32,842 bases of DNA from Pirellulales bacterium (lineage in GTDB: Bacteria > Planctomycetota > Planctomycetia > Pirellulales > JAICIG01), in assembly GCA_025927475.1 (NCBI GenBank), contig JAICLL010000065.1, forward strand, positions 1 to 32,842. Reading direction: 5' to 3'. The stretch's first letter is position 1; each line of letters begins with the position of its first letter. Under the pieces are notes generated by a model. The model ran no database searches, was not told the DNA's origin, and saw only the letters and a program-made list of their open reading frames with translations. This document shows positions 15,866-24,138 of the stretch, piece after piece. The translations under genes were made by a program, and so were the position numbers.

Positions 15866-17143
15866 TCATGCCGCCAAGGAATATCGTCGTTCGGCCAATC
15901 CAAGCTGTCTGACCGCCGCTTCTGGTCTTTGCGCCCACATCGCGCGATGGCGCACCCCGGCTGCTACGGACGATGTCTCGAAGGCGGCCTGGTTTCGCTT
16001 GGCCCATTCGTTTGAAGGATCGAAACGGATAGCCGCCTCAAAAGCCGCCCGGACTAGGTCCGGAGGAAAACCAAGTTCGGCCTGAGCAATTGCTCTCCAT
16101 TCTTCGAGTTGGCTTCTCGCAGTGTCTGATCCACGCTTTCGAAGTCCCGTTTCGCAAATAATCCGGCACTCATCAAACCTGGCGGTGATCAGGTAGTGGT
16201 GGGCTAAGAATAGGTAAGGCCAAATAATAGGCGAGCCAAGGTTCACCGCTTGCTCAAAGTCGGCAGTCGCACGGACGCTGTCGCCGTACAAAAGAATTCC
16301 ACGCGCAATCAATAGTCCGTCGTTGTTCGGATCTATCTGAAGGCCACGCGAATAATAGTGCACAGCGCGTTCGTCGTTCCCAAGGAACTCGTAACAGAAG
16401 CCCAGCAGGCCAGCCATTATCGCGTATGCCGGCCCGCAACTCACGGGGGCTTGGTTATTTTCGATTCTGGCCGTGTTCCTTTCGAGGATCGGCATCAATT
16501 CGGCGTATAGTTTTATCGCTTCAGAGTCTGAGGCGGTTCTGGCTTCGTTGAAACAGACCTCCGCTGCTCGTGCAACGACCGTGGGATCGAACTTCTCATC
16601 GTCTGCCAACACATCTCTGGCTAACTTCCGCGCCATATCGGGATCGGATTCAGCCAAGGCGTGGATGTACAACGCGAGGTAGTTTGCGTTCGACGGATCT
16701 CCTTCCGCGCAGTGCCGGTAAAACTCGACTGCTATTTCAGGATATCCCGCGTCAAGCCAAATTGACCCCCTTAAATAACTAAGCAAAGCGGGCAATTTGT
16801 AATCCTTCAAACGGCGAAGAATCGCAAGAGATCGATCCCAATCCCTGCTCTGGCGCGCCTCCAATGCCTCGTTAAGTTGCTGCTGAAATTGGGGATCCAT
16901 CGCTCGATGCTTGGTTCCCGCGTCCGGTTCGCTGATTGAGTACAGATCGTCAGACAGCCACTGGGCTCGGTTTTTTTCAGTCGCGTTCAGCGCCTTCAGC
17001 GGCGCGTCGGGGGCATCGCGAATACGCTCAGCATCCGGCGAATCGTCCTTTCCCTCTTTAATCAACCTATGAAGCGCAACCAGGCCTCTGACCACGAGCC
17101 TGAAGCTCACGCTGCCGAACGGGGGTGGTGTAACCATAATCAC
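15866..17143 (-). CDS. Tetratricopeptide-repeat (TPR) protein
   Basis: A 425-residue mostly helical protein. After an N-terminal region without repeats (about 1-85) comes a series of TPR-like helical hairpins: about 90-125 (LNEALEARQSRDWDRSLAILRRLKDY), 130-155, 245-285 (GFCYEFLGNDERAVHYYSRGLQIDPNNDG), 285-315 and 360-395. The clearest repeat carries the expected Gly/Ala/Tyr/Pro positions. No signal peptide or transmembrane segment is confident, so I place it in the cytoplasm as a scaffold; partners are unknown. GTG at 17143 overlaps the stop of the upstream (frameshifted) gene by 4 bp (GTGA); ATG at 17137 is an alternative. GC content and codon use look lower than in neighbouring genes, which fits an accessory gene pair. 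Confidence 0.78.
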   Translation of the reverse strand: MIMVTPPPFGSVSFRLVVRGLVALHRLIKEGKDDSPDAERIRDAPDAPLKALNATEKNRAQWLSDDLYSISEPDAGTKHRAMDPQFQQQLNEALEARQSRDWDRSLAILRRLKDYKLPALLSYLRGSIWLDAGYPEIAVEFYRHCAEGDPSNANYLALYIHALAESDPDMARKLARDVLADDEKFDPTVVARAAEVCFNEARTASDSEAIKLYAELMPILERNTARIENNQAPVSCGPAYAIMAGLLGFCYEFLGNDERAVHYYSRGLQIDPNNDGLLIARGILLYGDSVRATADFEQAVNLGSPIIWPYLFLAHHYLITARFDECRIICETGLRKRGSDTARSQLEEWRAIAQAELGFPPDLVRAAFEAAIRFDPSNEWAKRNQAAFETSSVAAGVRHRAMWAQRPEAAVRQLGLAERRYSLAA

Positions 17144-17603
17144 GACTCGTCGATCTGCCAGTCGTAGCGGGTTTTCTCCAGAGCTGCCTGATATTCCGGC
17201 AACGGAACGACCTGGATGGGAGCAATAACTCCATGTGTGGGAGGAATTGGCCCTTGGTCGGGGATTAATTCCAGACCACCGCGACTATCCCATTTTGAAA
17301 GGGACCAATTCCCATCGTAAAGCAGGACGTGCTGTTTGCACCTGTCGCGCCCGGCACAATGTGCCTGAGCCGTTTGGGGATCCTGGTAAAGTCGAGGTCC
17401 TGCCAGCGCGGAGCAACTGACATTCCGGTCGAATCGAGCGCCACGTTTCCTGCTCCATCAATCGTAATGTCGATTCCCGGGCGGGCGCCAAGCTCAGAGG
17501 AGCTCGTCGCACCCACTACAGGCAGGTTGTCTTGCAGATCCCGTTTCATCGCCCGATAAACTTTGGGCGGTTGCGTTGGAACAATTGACACGGTGGCGGA
17601 CAA
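17140..17603 (-). pseudogene. Small hypothetical gene interrupted by a frameshift
   Basis: Reading from TTG at 17603, the frame encodes 112 residues ending GPFQNGIVAVVWN with a TAA at 17265-17267. In the alternative frame the same region continues as LELIPDQGPIPPTHGVIAP...LEKTRYDWQIDES and stops at a TGA (17140-17142) that overlaps the GTG of the TPR gene by 4 bp. Joining the frames gives a protein of about 154 residues, so one base seems to have been gained or lost between about 17270 and 17300. As I recall, related proteins keep a continuous 'IPKRLRH.VPGATG....' to 'ELIPDQGP' order, which supports the join. It may be a true pseudogene, a programmed shift or a sequencing error. A perfect TTGACA lies on the minus strand at 17649-17654, but no well-spaced -10 was found. 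Function unknown. Confidence 0.65.
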
Positions 17604-17893
17604 CGAAGTTCACGGCGATTGAATCTAACGAATGGTCGGCGCGACCGTTGTCAAGATGATTAGGCTAGTCTCAGAGGGATACTCCATCTTAGAAGTTGGG
17701 GCGGACCGATACAACCGCAGGTGAAATCCGGGCTTGGTTCGCCGCGCGGCAAACTCAACGCGATCGGCACCTTGCGCATCGCCACAGCTTGGGCGCTCTC
17801 GGTTTGCCGCCGCGACGATTGCCAACGGCGTGGCGGCTGCCCTAAGATGGCCCTTTTCGTGCACCCTTAAGACCCTTCTTCGGATCTCCGCTT
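17604..17893. other. Intergenic region between divergent genes
   Basis: About 290 bp separate the frameshifted small gene (-) from the surface-protein gene (+). Apart from the minus-strand TTGACA at 17649-17654, I see no clear promoter pair, no terminator hairpin and no convincing small gene. No Shine-Dalgarno precedes the ATG at 17894. Confidence 0.35.
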
Positions 17894-20080
17894 ATGCCCT
17901 GGTTCTCCTGGCGAAAGAAGAAAAAACGCACCTCGAACTCTTACCGCCCCGTCGTGCAGCGCCCCGCAATCGATCGACGGCTGGAATGTCTCGAAAGCCG
18001 GCTGGTCCTGTCGGCGCTGAGTTGGACCGGCGCCACCGACGCCAACTGGAGCACCAGCACCAACTGGAACCCGAATGCCGTGCCCGGCAACGGCGATAGC
18101 CTCACCTTTCCCGCCGGCGCCGCCAACCTCACCAACACCGACGACCTGGCCGGCCTGACGGCAAGCTCGCTCACGTTCTCGGGCACGTCGGGCGGCTACA
18201 ACCTTGGCGGCGCCAACTCGCTGACACTCACCTCGGGCATCAGCGCCGACAACACCGCCGGCACCAATACGATCGCGCTGCCTTTGGCGCTCAGCGGCAA
18301 TCAATCGTTCGCCGTGGCCAGCGGAGCACAACTAACGATCAGCGGCGATATCAGCGGCAGCGGCGCCTTGAGCAATAGCGGCGCCGGCACGCTCGATCTG
18401 GCAGGAACCAATGCCTACACCGGCGGCACCACCGTCGCCAGCGGCACCGTGCTGGTTGACGGCAGCATCGGCAGCACGATTCTCAGCGGCGGGACGCTGG
18501 GCGGCGTGGGCACTGTGGGAACGATTACCACCACCGGCGGCGCCATTTCGCCGGGCGACACGCTGGGCACGCTCAATAGCGGCAGCGTGGCCATGAACTC
18601 GGCCACCACCCTGCACATTGACATCAACGGCGGCAGCAGCGATTTGCTCAATGTGAGCGGCACCGTGAGTCTCGGCGGCGCGAATCTGACCGTGGCCATG
18701 AGCAGCACGCCCGCCTTAGGCACGGCCTTGACGATCGTGCAATCGACCGGCGCGCTCACCGGCACGTTCGCGCAAGGCGCCAGCATCATCGTCAACGGTC
18801 AAAAATTTGCGATCACCTACAACACGAACAGCGTGGTGCTGACGGCGGTCAAGGCCAACACGACCAGCAGCGTTACGTCGTCGGCCAACCCGGCGGCGTT
18901 CGGGCAACCCGTGACCTTCACCGCCACCGTGGTTGGCGAAGCCGGGGCCAACGGCACACCGACCGGCAGCGTCAATTTCTTCGACGGTGTTACGCAGATC
19001 GGCACGGGCGCCATCTCGACGGTCAACGGCCAACAGCAGGCCACCTTTACCACGTCGTCGCTTTCGATTGGGACGCATTCGATTTCGGTCGCGTATAGTG
19101 GCGATGGCAATTTCAACGGCGGCACCTCGCCGATACTTTCGCAGGCCATCGGCCAGGCACAGGCGACCGTTGGCCTAAGCGCGCCGGTCAACGCCATTTT
19201 CTTCGGCCAACCGATCACCTTCACCGCCACGGTGGCGCCGACTGTCGTGGGAGCCGGCACACCCACCGGCACGGTCAACTTTTTCGACGATGGTGTCCAG
19301 ATTGGCTCGGCCACGCTGGCCGCCGTCAATGGTCAGCAGCAAGCGTCGTTCACCACATCGTCGTTGGCCATCGGCAACCGCTCGATCACGGCGGTCTACG
19401 CGGGCGACGCCAACTTTACCTCGGCCACGTCGTCGGCATTCCCCGAGTTAGTGGGCAACACGGTCGAGCGATTTGTCAATCAGGTGTATCGCGACTTGCT
19501 GAAGCGCGATGCCGATCCGCAGTCGCTGCTGCTGTGGGCGAACTTGCTCTATCACGGCATGGCGCATGAGGAATTCGTGCAGGCCATCGTGACCAGCAAC
19601 GAGTTCCACGTGCAGGAAGTTCAGACCATGTATCAGCGCTATTTGGGGCGAGCGGCAGAACCGGCCGCGGCCAACGCCATGGGACTGTTCCTGCTGCATG
19701 GCGGCACCATCGAGGAAGAAACGGCGCTCATTGTAGGTTCGCAGGAATATCTGCAAAAGCACGGCGGCACGGTCAATGGCTTTGCCGATGGCATCTATCA
19801 TGATCTACTGGGCCGGTCGGTCGATCCGGCCGCGCTGGCGGCCATCGAGAACGAACTGTCGGCGGGCGCCACTCGTACCACGGTGGTCGAGCAAGTGCTG
19901 ACGACCAATGAATATCGCCAGCACGTGGTGCAGACCTTCTTTTCGCAATACCTTGGCAGGCCGGCTGACGCCACGGCGCTGTCCGCCGGCACCGCCTCGC
20001 TGAACGCCGGCGTGTCAGACCAGCAACTGGCCGCCGCCATCGTCGCCTCGGATGAATACTTTAATCGACTGGGGCCATAG
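17894..20080 (+). CDS. Planctomycete secreted surface protein with beta-repeats, Ig-like domains and DUF4214 tail
   Basis: A 728-residue modular extracellular protein. The N-terminus is a basic stretch (WRKKKKRT) followed by RRLECLESRLVLSA (about 28-41), the planctomycete extracellular-signal motif (Planc_extracel type). Residues about 42-310 are Gly/Ser/Thr/Ala-rich, with autotransporter-associated beta-strand repeats (GAGTLDLAGTNAYTGGTTV, ILSGGTLGGVGTVG, ISPGDTLGTLN; about 160-220). Two Ig-like repeats follow (about 320-415 and 423-518), each with GQP(V/I)TFTATV, GTPTG(S/T)VNFFD and (V/A)YxGDxNF. The C-terminal ~200 residues (522-725) are DUF4214-like helices with recurring 'YRDLLKRDADP', 'YLGRAAEP', 'YHDLLGRSVDP', 'YLGRPAD'. 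It is most likely a surface adhesin or structural protein; the ligand is unknown. A long hairpin follows the stop. Confidence 0.9.
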   Translation: MPWFSWRKKKKRTSNSYRPVVQRPAIDRRLECLESRLVLSALSWTGATDANWSTSTNWNPNAVPGNGDSLTFPAGAANLTNTDDLAGLTASSLTFSGTSGGYNLGGANSLTLTSGISADNTAGTNTIALPLALSGNQSFAVASGAQLTISGDISGSGALSNSGAGTLDLAGTNAYTGGTTVASGTVLVDGSIGSTILSGGTLGGVGTVGTITTTGGAISPGDTLGTLNSGSVAMNSATTLHIDINGGSSDLLNVSGTVSLGGANLTVAMSSTPALGTALTIVQSTGALTGTFAQGASIIVNGQKFAITYNTNSVVLTAVKANTTSSVTSSANPAAFGQPVTFTATVVGEAGANGTPTGSVNFFDGVTQIGTGAISTVNGQQQATFTTSSLSIGTHSISVAYSGDGNFNGGTSPILSQAIGQAQATVGLSAPVNAIFFGQPITFTATVAPTVVGAGTPTGTVNFFDDGVQIGSATLAAVNGQQQASFTTSSLAIGNRSITAVYAGDANFTSATSSAFPELVGNTVERFVNQVYRDLLKRDADPQSLLLWANLLYHGMAHEEFVQAIVTSNEFHVQEVQTMYQRYLGRAAEPAAANAMGLFLLHGGTIEEETALIVGSQEYLQKHGGTVNGFADGIYHDLLGRSVDPAALAAIENELSAGATRTTVVEQVLTTNEYRQHVVQTFFSQYLGRPADATALSAGTASLNAGVSDQQLAAAIVASDEYFNRLGP

Positions 20081-20103
20081 TTGGTTGAAATGGCCCTGGC
20101 CCC

Positions 20104-20177
20104 GTGGCTGGGGCAGAGGCTTGCCGATGCCCCGGCGAATACCCACCGGGGCGTCGCCAAGCCTCCGCCCCAGCCAC
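20104..20177. repeat. Long imperfect palindrome (REP/terminator-like hairpin)
   Basis: Two 32-base arms, 20104-20135 and 20146-20177, are complementary at 29 of 32 positions (two of the three differences allow G-U pairing on one strand) around a 10-base loop (CGAATACCCA). It begins 23 bp after the stop of the surface-protein gene. No T-run follows, so it is not a standard intrinsic terminator. A degenerate copy of an arm at 4594-4626 suggests a dispersed palindromic repeat that may also end or stabilise transcripts. Confidence 0.8.
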
Positions 20178-20245
20178 CGAATGATTGCACGAACTATCGG
20201 GGCCGTAGTCCCACCGTCTAACCGCGACTCGGCGCGGCAACGAAC

Positions 20246-21676
20246 ATGCGGGAAATGGTGCTCATGGGCCTCGATTTTGGTTCGACCACCACCAGCGGCG
20301 TGGTGGCTCGGGCGACCGCTCGTGGCGGGGCCGACCGAATCTCGGAATTTACTGACCTTCAGATCGAATTTCGCTCGACGCCGGTTTTTACCCCCTTCGA
20401 AGGCGAATTGCTCGACGAACGGCGGCTGACCGAATGGCTCGATGGCTGGAGACAGGCAGCGGGCGGCGAGGGGCGGCAAGTCGCCGCGGGCGGAGCGATT
20501 GTCACTGGGCTGGCAGCCAAAGCGGACAATGCCGGCATCGTTCGCCGCTTGGTCCACGAGCGGTTCGGCGAAGCGCTGATCGCCACCGCCGACGATCCGG
20601 CCCTGGAGTCGTGGCTGGCGTTCATGGCCAACACCCGCGATTTGTCGCTCGCCGAGCCCGACCGCTGGTTTCTGAATTTCGACATTGGCGGCGGCACCGC
20701 GAATGTCGCGCTGGGGCGGGCCGGCTGCGTCGAGCGAGTGGGTTGTTATGCGATTGGGGCGCGCCATCTGCAATTCGAGCCGGGCACACTGCGAATCATT
20801 CGGCTCTCGACCATCGGGCGGCAGTTGCTCGACGCCTTAAAAATCAATCGGCAGCCTGGCGAGTTAATCTCCGCCGATGAACTGTCTGCATTACTTGATT
20901 TTCTGATTGAGGCGCTCGAGCATATCGCTTGCGGAAAACCGCGGCAGTCGCGGGGCGCCGCGGCTGGTTTCTTAGAGCAACTGCCATACGCCCCGCCCGC
21001 GGATGCGACGCCCGTCATTACGTTCTCGGGCGGAGTTGGCGAATGGATTTATCAACTTGCTCACGAGGGCAACCGGCCTGCCACCACCGCTTACGGTGAT
21101 CTGGGCGGCGAGCTGGCCTGGCGCATCGCTCAGTCGCAGACGCTTGCCACCGAGGTAACCAGCCACGCGCCCCTGGCATTGGGCCGAGCAACGGTGCTGG
21201 GCTTGGCGGCGCATCAGGTGCAGCTCTGCGGCGGCACCTGCTATTTGCCGCGTCCGAGCTTGCTGCCGCTGGCCGAATTGCCCGTGGTGGGTCGGCTGAC
21301 CGATGATGCCAGCGACCAACAAATCGACGCCGCGCTGCGTCTGGCTTGCCGCGGCAATCGCGGCGCGTGCCTCGCGCTCGAATTGAACGAGAGCCACGCG
21401 GCGAGCATCCGAACATTGGGCAATCGGCTCGCCGAGCGGCTCGAAGGTAGCGGCTTTCCATCCGACCGCCCGCTGGTAGTTCTCTTAAACCAAAACGTCG
21501 GCAAGACGCTGGGGAACTATGCCACACGGTGGGGACGGCTCGCGGTCACGCTGATTGTCTTGGACGAGTTGCCCGACCGCGGGGCGGCATTTGTCACACT
21601 GGGCAAGCCCGTTGGGCAGCTCGTGCCCGTCTCCTTTTATGGAAGTTATGGAACAAGCCTCCCGGTTACGCCTTGA
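20246..21676 (+). CDS. eutA: EutA-like ethanolamine ammonia-lyase reactivating factor
   Basis: A 476-residue member of the ASKHA (actin/Hsp70-like) ATPases matching EutA, which exchanges damaged cobalamin from ethanolamine ammonia-lyase using ATP. Visible: phosphate-1 motif GLDFGSTTTSGVV (about 8-20), VTGLAAKADNAGIVRRL (about 87-103), phosphate-2 motif NFDIGGGTANVALG (about 146-159), the Gly-rich TFSGGVGEWIY (about 258-268) and AVTLIVLDELPDRGAAFVTLG near the C-terminus. These match the order of motifs I know from enterobacterial EutA. The start may be ATG 20246, 20255 or 20264; no Shine-Dalgarno decides. EutB/EutC (the lyase) are not adjacent, which is unusual; its target is either encoded elsewhere or different. 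Confidence 0.85.
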   Translation: MREMVLMGLDFGSTTTSGVVARATARGGADRISEFTDLQIEFRSTPVFTPFEGELLDERRLTEWLDGWRQAAGGEGRQVAAGGAIVTGLAAKADNAGIVRRLVHERFGEALIATADDPALESWLAFMANTRDLSLAEPDRWFLNFDIGGGTANVALGRAGCVERVGCYAIGARHLQFEPGTLRIIRLSTIGRQLLDALKINRQPGELISADELSALLDFLIEALEHIACGKPRQSRGAAAGFLEQLPYAPPADATPVITFSGGVGEWIYQLAHEGNRPATTAYGDLGGELAWRIAQSQTLATEVTSHAPLALGRATVLGLAAHQVQLCGGTCYLPRPSLLPLAELPVVGRLTDDASDQQIDAALRLACRGNRGACLALELNESHAASIRTLGNRLAERLEGSGFPSDRPLVVLLNQNVGKTLGNYATRWGRLAVTLIVLDELPDRGAAFVTLGKPVGQLVPVSFYGSYGTSLPVTP

Positions 21677-21774
21677 CTTCCGCTTGCGGCTTCGCTAGCC
21701 TTCGCGCCCCTTTTCCCCAAGGCGGCGCGCCGATGCCGCGCGCCGCCGCAAGCCTTTTCGGGCAGACATTGCGC

Positions 21775-22650
21775 ATGTCACGACGCCGCCGGTTATTGCC
21801 GCTTGTTCTTGGGGCGCCGCTGGCCTTGCTGGCCATCGGCGGCTGCGCCAAGCTGCCCAAGCAGGCTGGCTCGCTGTTCGGCCCCGAGGCCGCCGACGCC
21901 GTCGCGCTCGATGTCTTCTTTGTCGGCTATCCGTTCGGCGACGAAACGATCAACGGTCCGCTCTTCTCCGAAGTCGACCAGCAAGAAATTCCGCTCGACG
22001 TGCGCGAGCGATTGGCAGCCAACGGATTCATCGCGGGCGTTCTGGGCGGGCAGCTTCCGCCCATCGTCGGTGAGTTGCTGCACCTGGCCGATCTGCCGCC
22101 GGCAGAGCATCCGCCGGCCGTCGATTTGGTCAACCCGCCGCATGTGCGGCGCCAGCTTCTCAAGACGTTTCGCGTCGACGATCCGGCCAGTCTAATCACT
22201 TCGGGAGGCAAGGAGCCTCACGCCTTGCTCACGTTGCTTTATCGGGATGAAGGGCAGCCGCCCGCGGTACGCGGTTGGTCGCTTCGCAACGCCAAGACCA
22301 TCTTGTCGACTAAAATCGAGCCTCAAGACGACGGCCGCGTGCGGTTGGAGCTGATGCCCGCCGTCGAGCATGGTGAGGCGAGGCGCGAGATTGTGCCCAG
22401 CGAGGGAGGTCTGACGATCAAGATGGCGCCTCCGCGCAAGACGTTCGACCAACTTCGGCTGGCCGCGGCATTGTCGCCGGGACAGATGATGGTGATCGGC
22501 TGCCGCGCCGATCGTCCCGGCAGTTTAGGTTATCAGTTTTTTACGCAGCGATACTCCGACCGCTTGGAGCAGATTGTGCTCTTAATCCGCCTGGCACAAG
22601 CCCGCCCCGCCGAGTTGTTCGCTGAGCCAACGCCCGACATCGAGGAATAA
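21775..22650 (+). CDS. Putative lipoprotein of unknown function
   Basis: A 291-residue protein with a lipoprotein signal peptide: MSRRRRLLPLVLGAPLALLAIGGCAKLP, lipobox AIGGC with the acylated Cys at residue 24. I chose ATG at 21775 because it puts the positive n-region directly before the hydrophobic core; the frame is open far upstream and overlaps eutA in another frame, and ATG at 21733 is a less likely alternative. The mature part is mixed alpha/beta with VDVFFVGYPFGDE-type opening (about 38-52, LDVFFVGYPFGDETIN), a central RNAKTILSTKIEPQDDG, and PGQMMVIGCRADRPGSLGYQFFT near the end. No known enzymatic motif. It lies about 100 bp after eutA on the same strand but need not be functionally linked. 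Function unknown. Confidence 0.78.
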   Translation: MSRRRRLLPLVLGAPLALLAIGGCAKLPKQAGSLFGPEAADAVALDVFFVGYPFGDETINGPLFSEVDQQEIPLDVRERLAANGFIAGVLGGQLPPIVGELLHLADLPPAEHPPAVDLVNPPHVRRQLLKTFRVDDPASLITSGGKEPHALLTLLYRDEGQPPAVRGWSLRNAKTILSTKIEPQDDGRVRLELMPAVEHGEARREIVPSEGGLTIKMAPPRKTFDQLRLAAALSPGQMMVIGCRADRPGSLGYQFFTQRYSDRLEQIVLLIRLAQARPAELFAEPTPDIEE

Positions 22651-22994
22651 GATTCCCGGTGGCGAGGAATGACGTCAGTTCGCAGTTCCCCGGAACGGCA
22701 CGGAGTCCCGTTCCCCACAGACCCGAACGGCGTTGCCGCCCTTGTTCATCGAAACCGATCAGTCGCGTGTTAATTTGCGAAGCTTGGCGGCTTTTAGGCA
22801 GTCTGGGCATCGGTAAGATTTACAAAATTTGAACGCTGGCCGCCGAACCGCCGTAGCACCATTGAGACCTGCAATGCTACAGTCTCGGCTGAGCGACCAC
22901 GTCGCATCGACGGGCGCCTCGCCATTGTTCACGTTATGGCCCACTGTGCATAGATGCGGTCGAACCCTTATTGAGAGAGAGGAGGGGTCGGTCG
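22651..22994. other. Intergenic region with a small hairpin
   Basis: About 340 bp between two plus-strand genes. A perfect 7-bp stem (GGAACGG 22692-22698 with CCGTTCC 22708-22714, 9-base loop) lies 40 bp after the lipoprotein gene, and GTTCCCCGGAAC (22685-22696) overlaps it as an alternative palindrome; no T-run follows, so a terminator is only possible. A strong ribosome binding site (GAGGAGG) precedes ATG 22995. I see no other gene. Confidence 0.4.
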
Positions 22995-24119
22995 ATGAAA
23001 TTCATTGCTTCTACTTTGACGTTTGCCAGGGTGGCAATGCACGCGCCCTTGGTTGCGCTGGCCTTGCTGTGGCCGACGTGGACGCAGACGGCGGATGCCG
23101 CGCCGCCTAAAGTCAGCTTCGATTTGCGCTACCTGGTCGAATGCCACGACGTGACGCCGCAGGCCTTCGCGCTGCTGCACCCGGATGAAAAAGTGATCGA
23201 GGCCGATCTGCGCGTGTCGGTGCGGCTGCTGCAAGGAAGCGAAGCCGATCTGGAAGAGCTACAATTCGAGCTGACCAGCCCCGCCGAACGGCTGCGGGTC
23301 GTCGACTTTGTGCCCAAGACCCAGATCGAAAACGACACGGTCGACGGCACCGAGGTGGTCAAGACCACCGAAACGATGCAATCGCTGGGGGCGGGCATCG
23401 GCACCACGCTGACCTTTGGCGCAGGATCCGGCAACGTGCATGGCAACGTGGTCACGCAGGCCCTGCCTACCGGCAACGCCAGCGCCACGCATCGCAAGGA
23501 ACTAAAGGAAACCACCAAGTTGATTCCGCCGGGCAAGGTGGTGGTTGCCAGTGGCACGCTCGAAAATGAGCATGGCGTGTTCTTCAAGCTGCGGCGCTCG
23601 GCCAAGACGAGTTTCGAAGGCACCAAGCTGCTCTCGTTTCGGTTTGTGGTGCCGGCCAATTGGCGCGGCGACTGGATTGTGCTGTCGTGCTCGGCCAAAG
23701 CCCGGGTGAAGCATTATTTTTTCAAAACCATCGAGCAGGTCGGCACGGCCAAGGCGTTTGTCGCGCTCTATTTGGCGGGCGATGCTGAGGCCGAACGGGC
23801 GGGTTTGGAGCTGGCGGAAGATCAGGAGCAATATTTCGCCAGCAAGCCGCCCGCCGACCGGTACGATCTGATCATCACCACGCTGGCCACCGAGGCCCGG
23901 CCCTGGCGCGACGCCTCGCACACGCACAACCTGTCGTTCCCCTGGAAGACGCCGGTCACCTGCTATAAGCCGACGACGTCAAGACACCACCTTTTTCGGT
24001 TGGCCGCCAAAAAGCCCCAATGCCATTCGGCCGAGGCGTGCACATCGCTGAAGCAGGCGCTCGACGGCGCGGCGCGGTTCTCGGCGGCGCCGGGTTGGCA
24101 TATGGCGAACAAGCCCTGA
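22995..24119 (+). CDS. Secreted protein of unknown function
   Basis: A 374-residue protein with a Sec-type signal peptide (MKFIASTLTFARVAMHAPLVALALLWPTWTQTADA, cleavage likely after TADA near residue 35). ATG at 22995 is firm because GAGGAGG lies about 9 nt upstream. The mature part begins with beta-rich sequence (VSFDLRYLVECHD..., IEADLRVSVRLLQGSEADLEELQFEL), has a Gly/Thr-rich middle (SLGAGIGTTLTFGAGSGNVHGN, about 130-155), then FVVPANWRGDWIVLSCSAKAR (about 218-238) and a C-terminal helix-rich part with four cysteines overall. I recognise no family. It ends 19 bp before the convergent kinase gene. It could be an envelope or periplasmic binding protein; that is a guess. Confidence 0.7.
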   Translation: MKFIASTLTFARVAMHAPLVALALLWPTWTQTADAAPPKVSFDLRYLVECHDVTPQAFALLHPDEKVIEADLRVSVRLLQGSEADLEELQFELTSPAERLRVVDFVPKTQIENDTVDGTEVVKTTETMQSLGAGIGTTLTFGAGSGNVHGNVVTQALPTGNASATHRKELKETTKLIPPGKVVVASGTLENEHGVFFKLRRSAKTSFEGTKLLSFRFVVPANWRGDWIVLSCSAKARVKHYFFKTIEQVGTAKAFVALYLAGDAEAERAGLELAEDQEQYFASKPPADRYDLIITTLATEARPWRDASHTHNLSFPWKTPVTCYKPTTSRHHLFRLAAKKPQCHSAEACTSLKQALDGAARFSAAPGWHMANKP

Positions 24120-24138
24120 TGTGGTGTGCGATCTGGTT

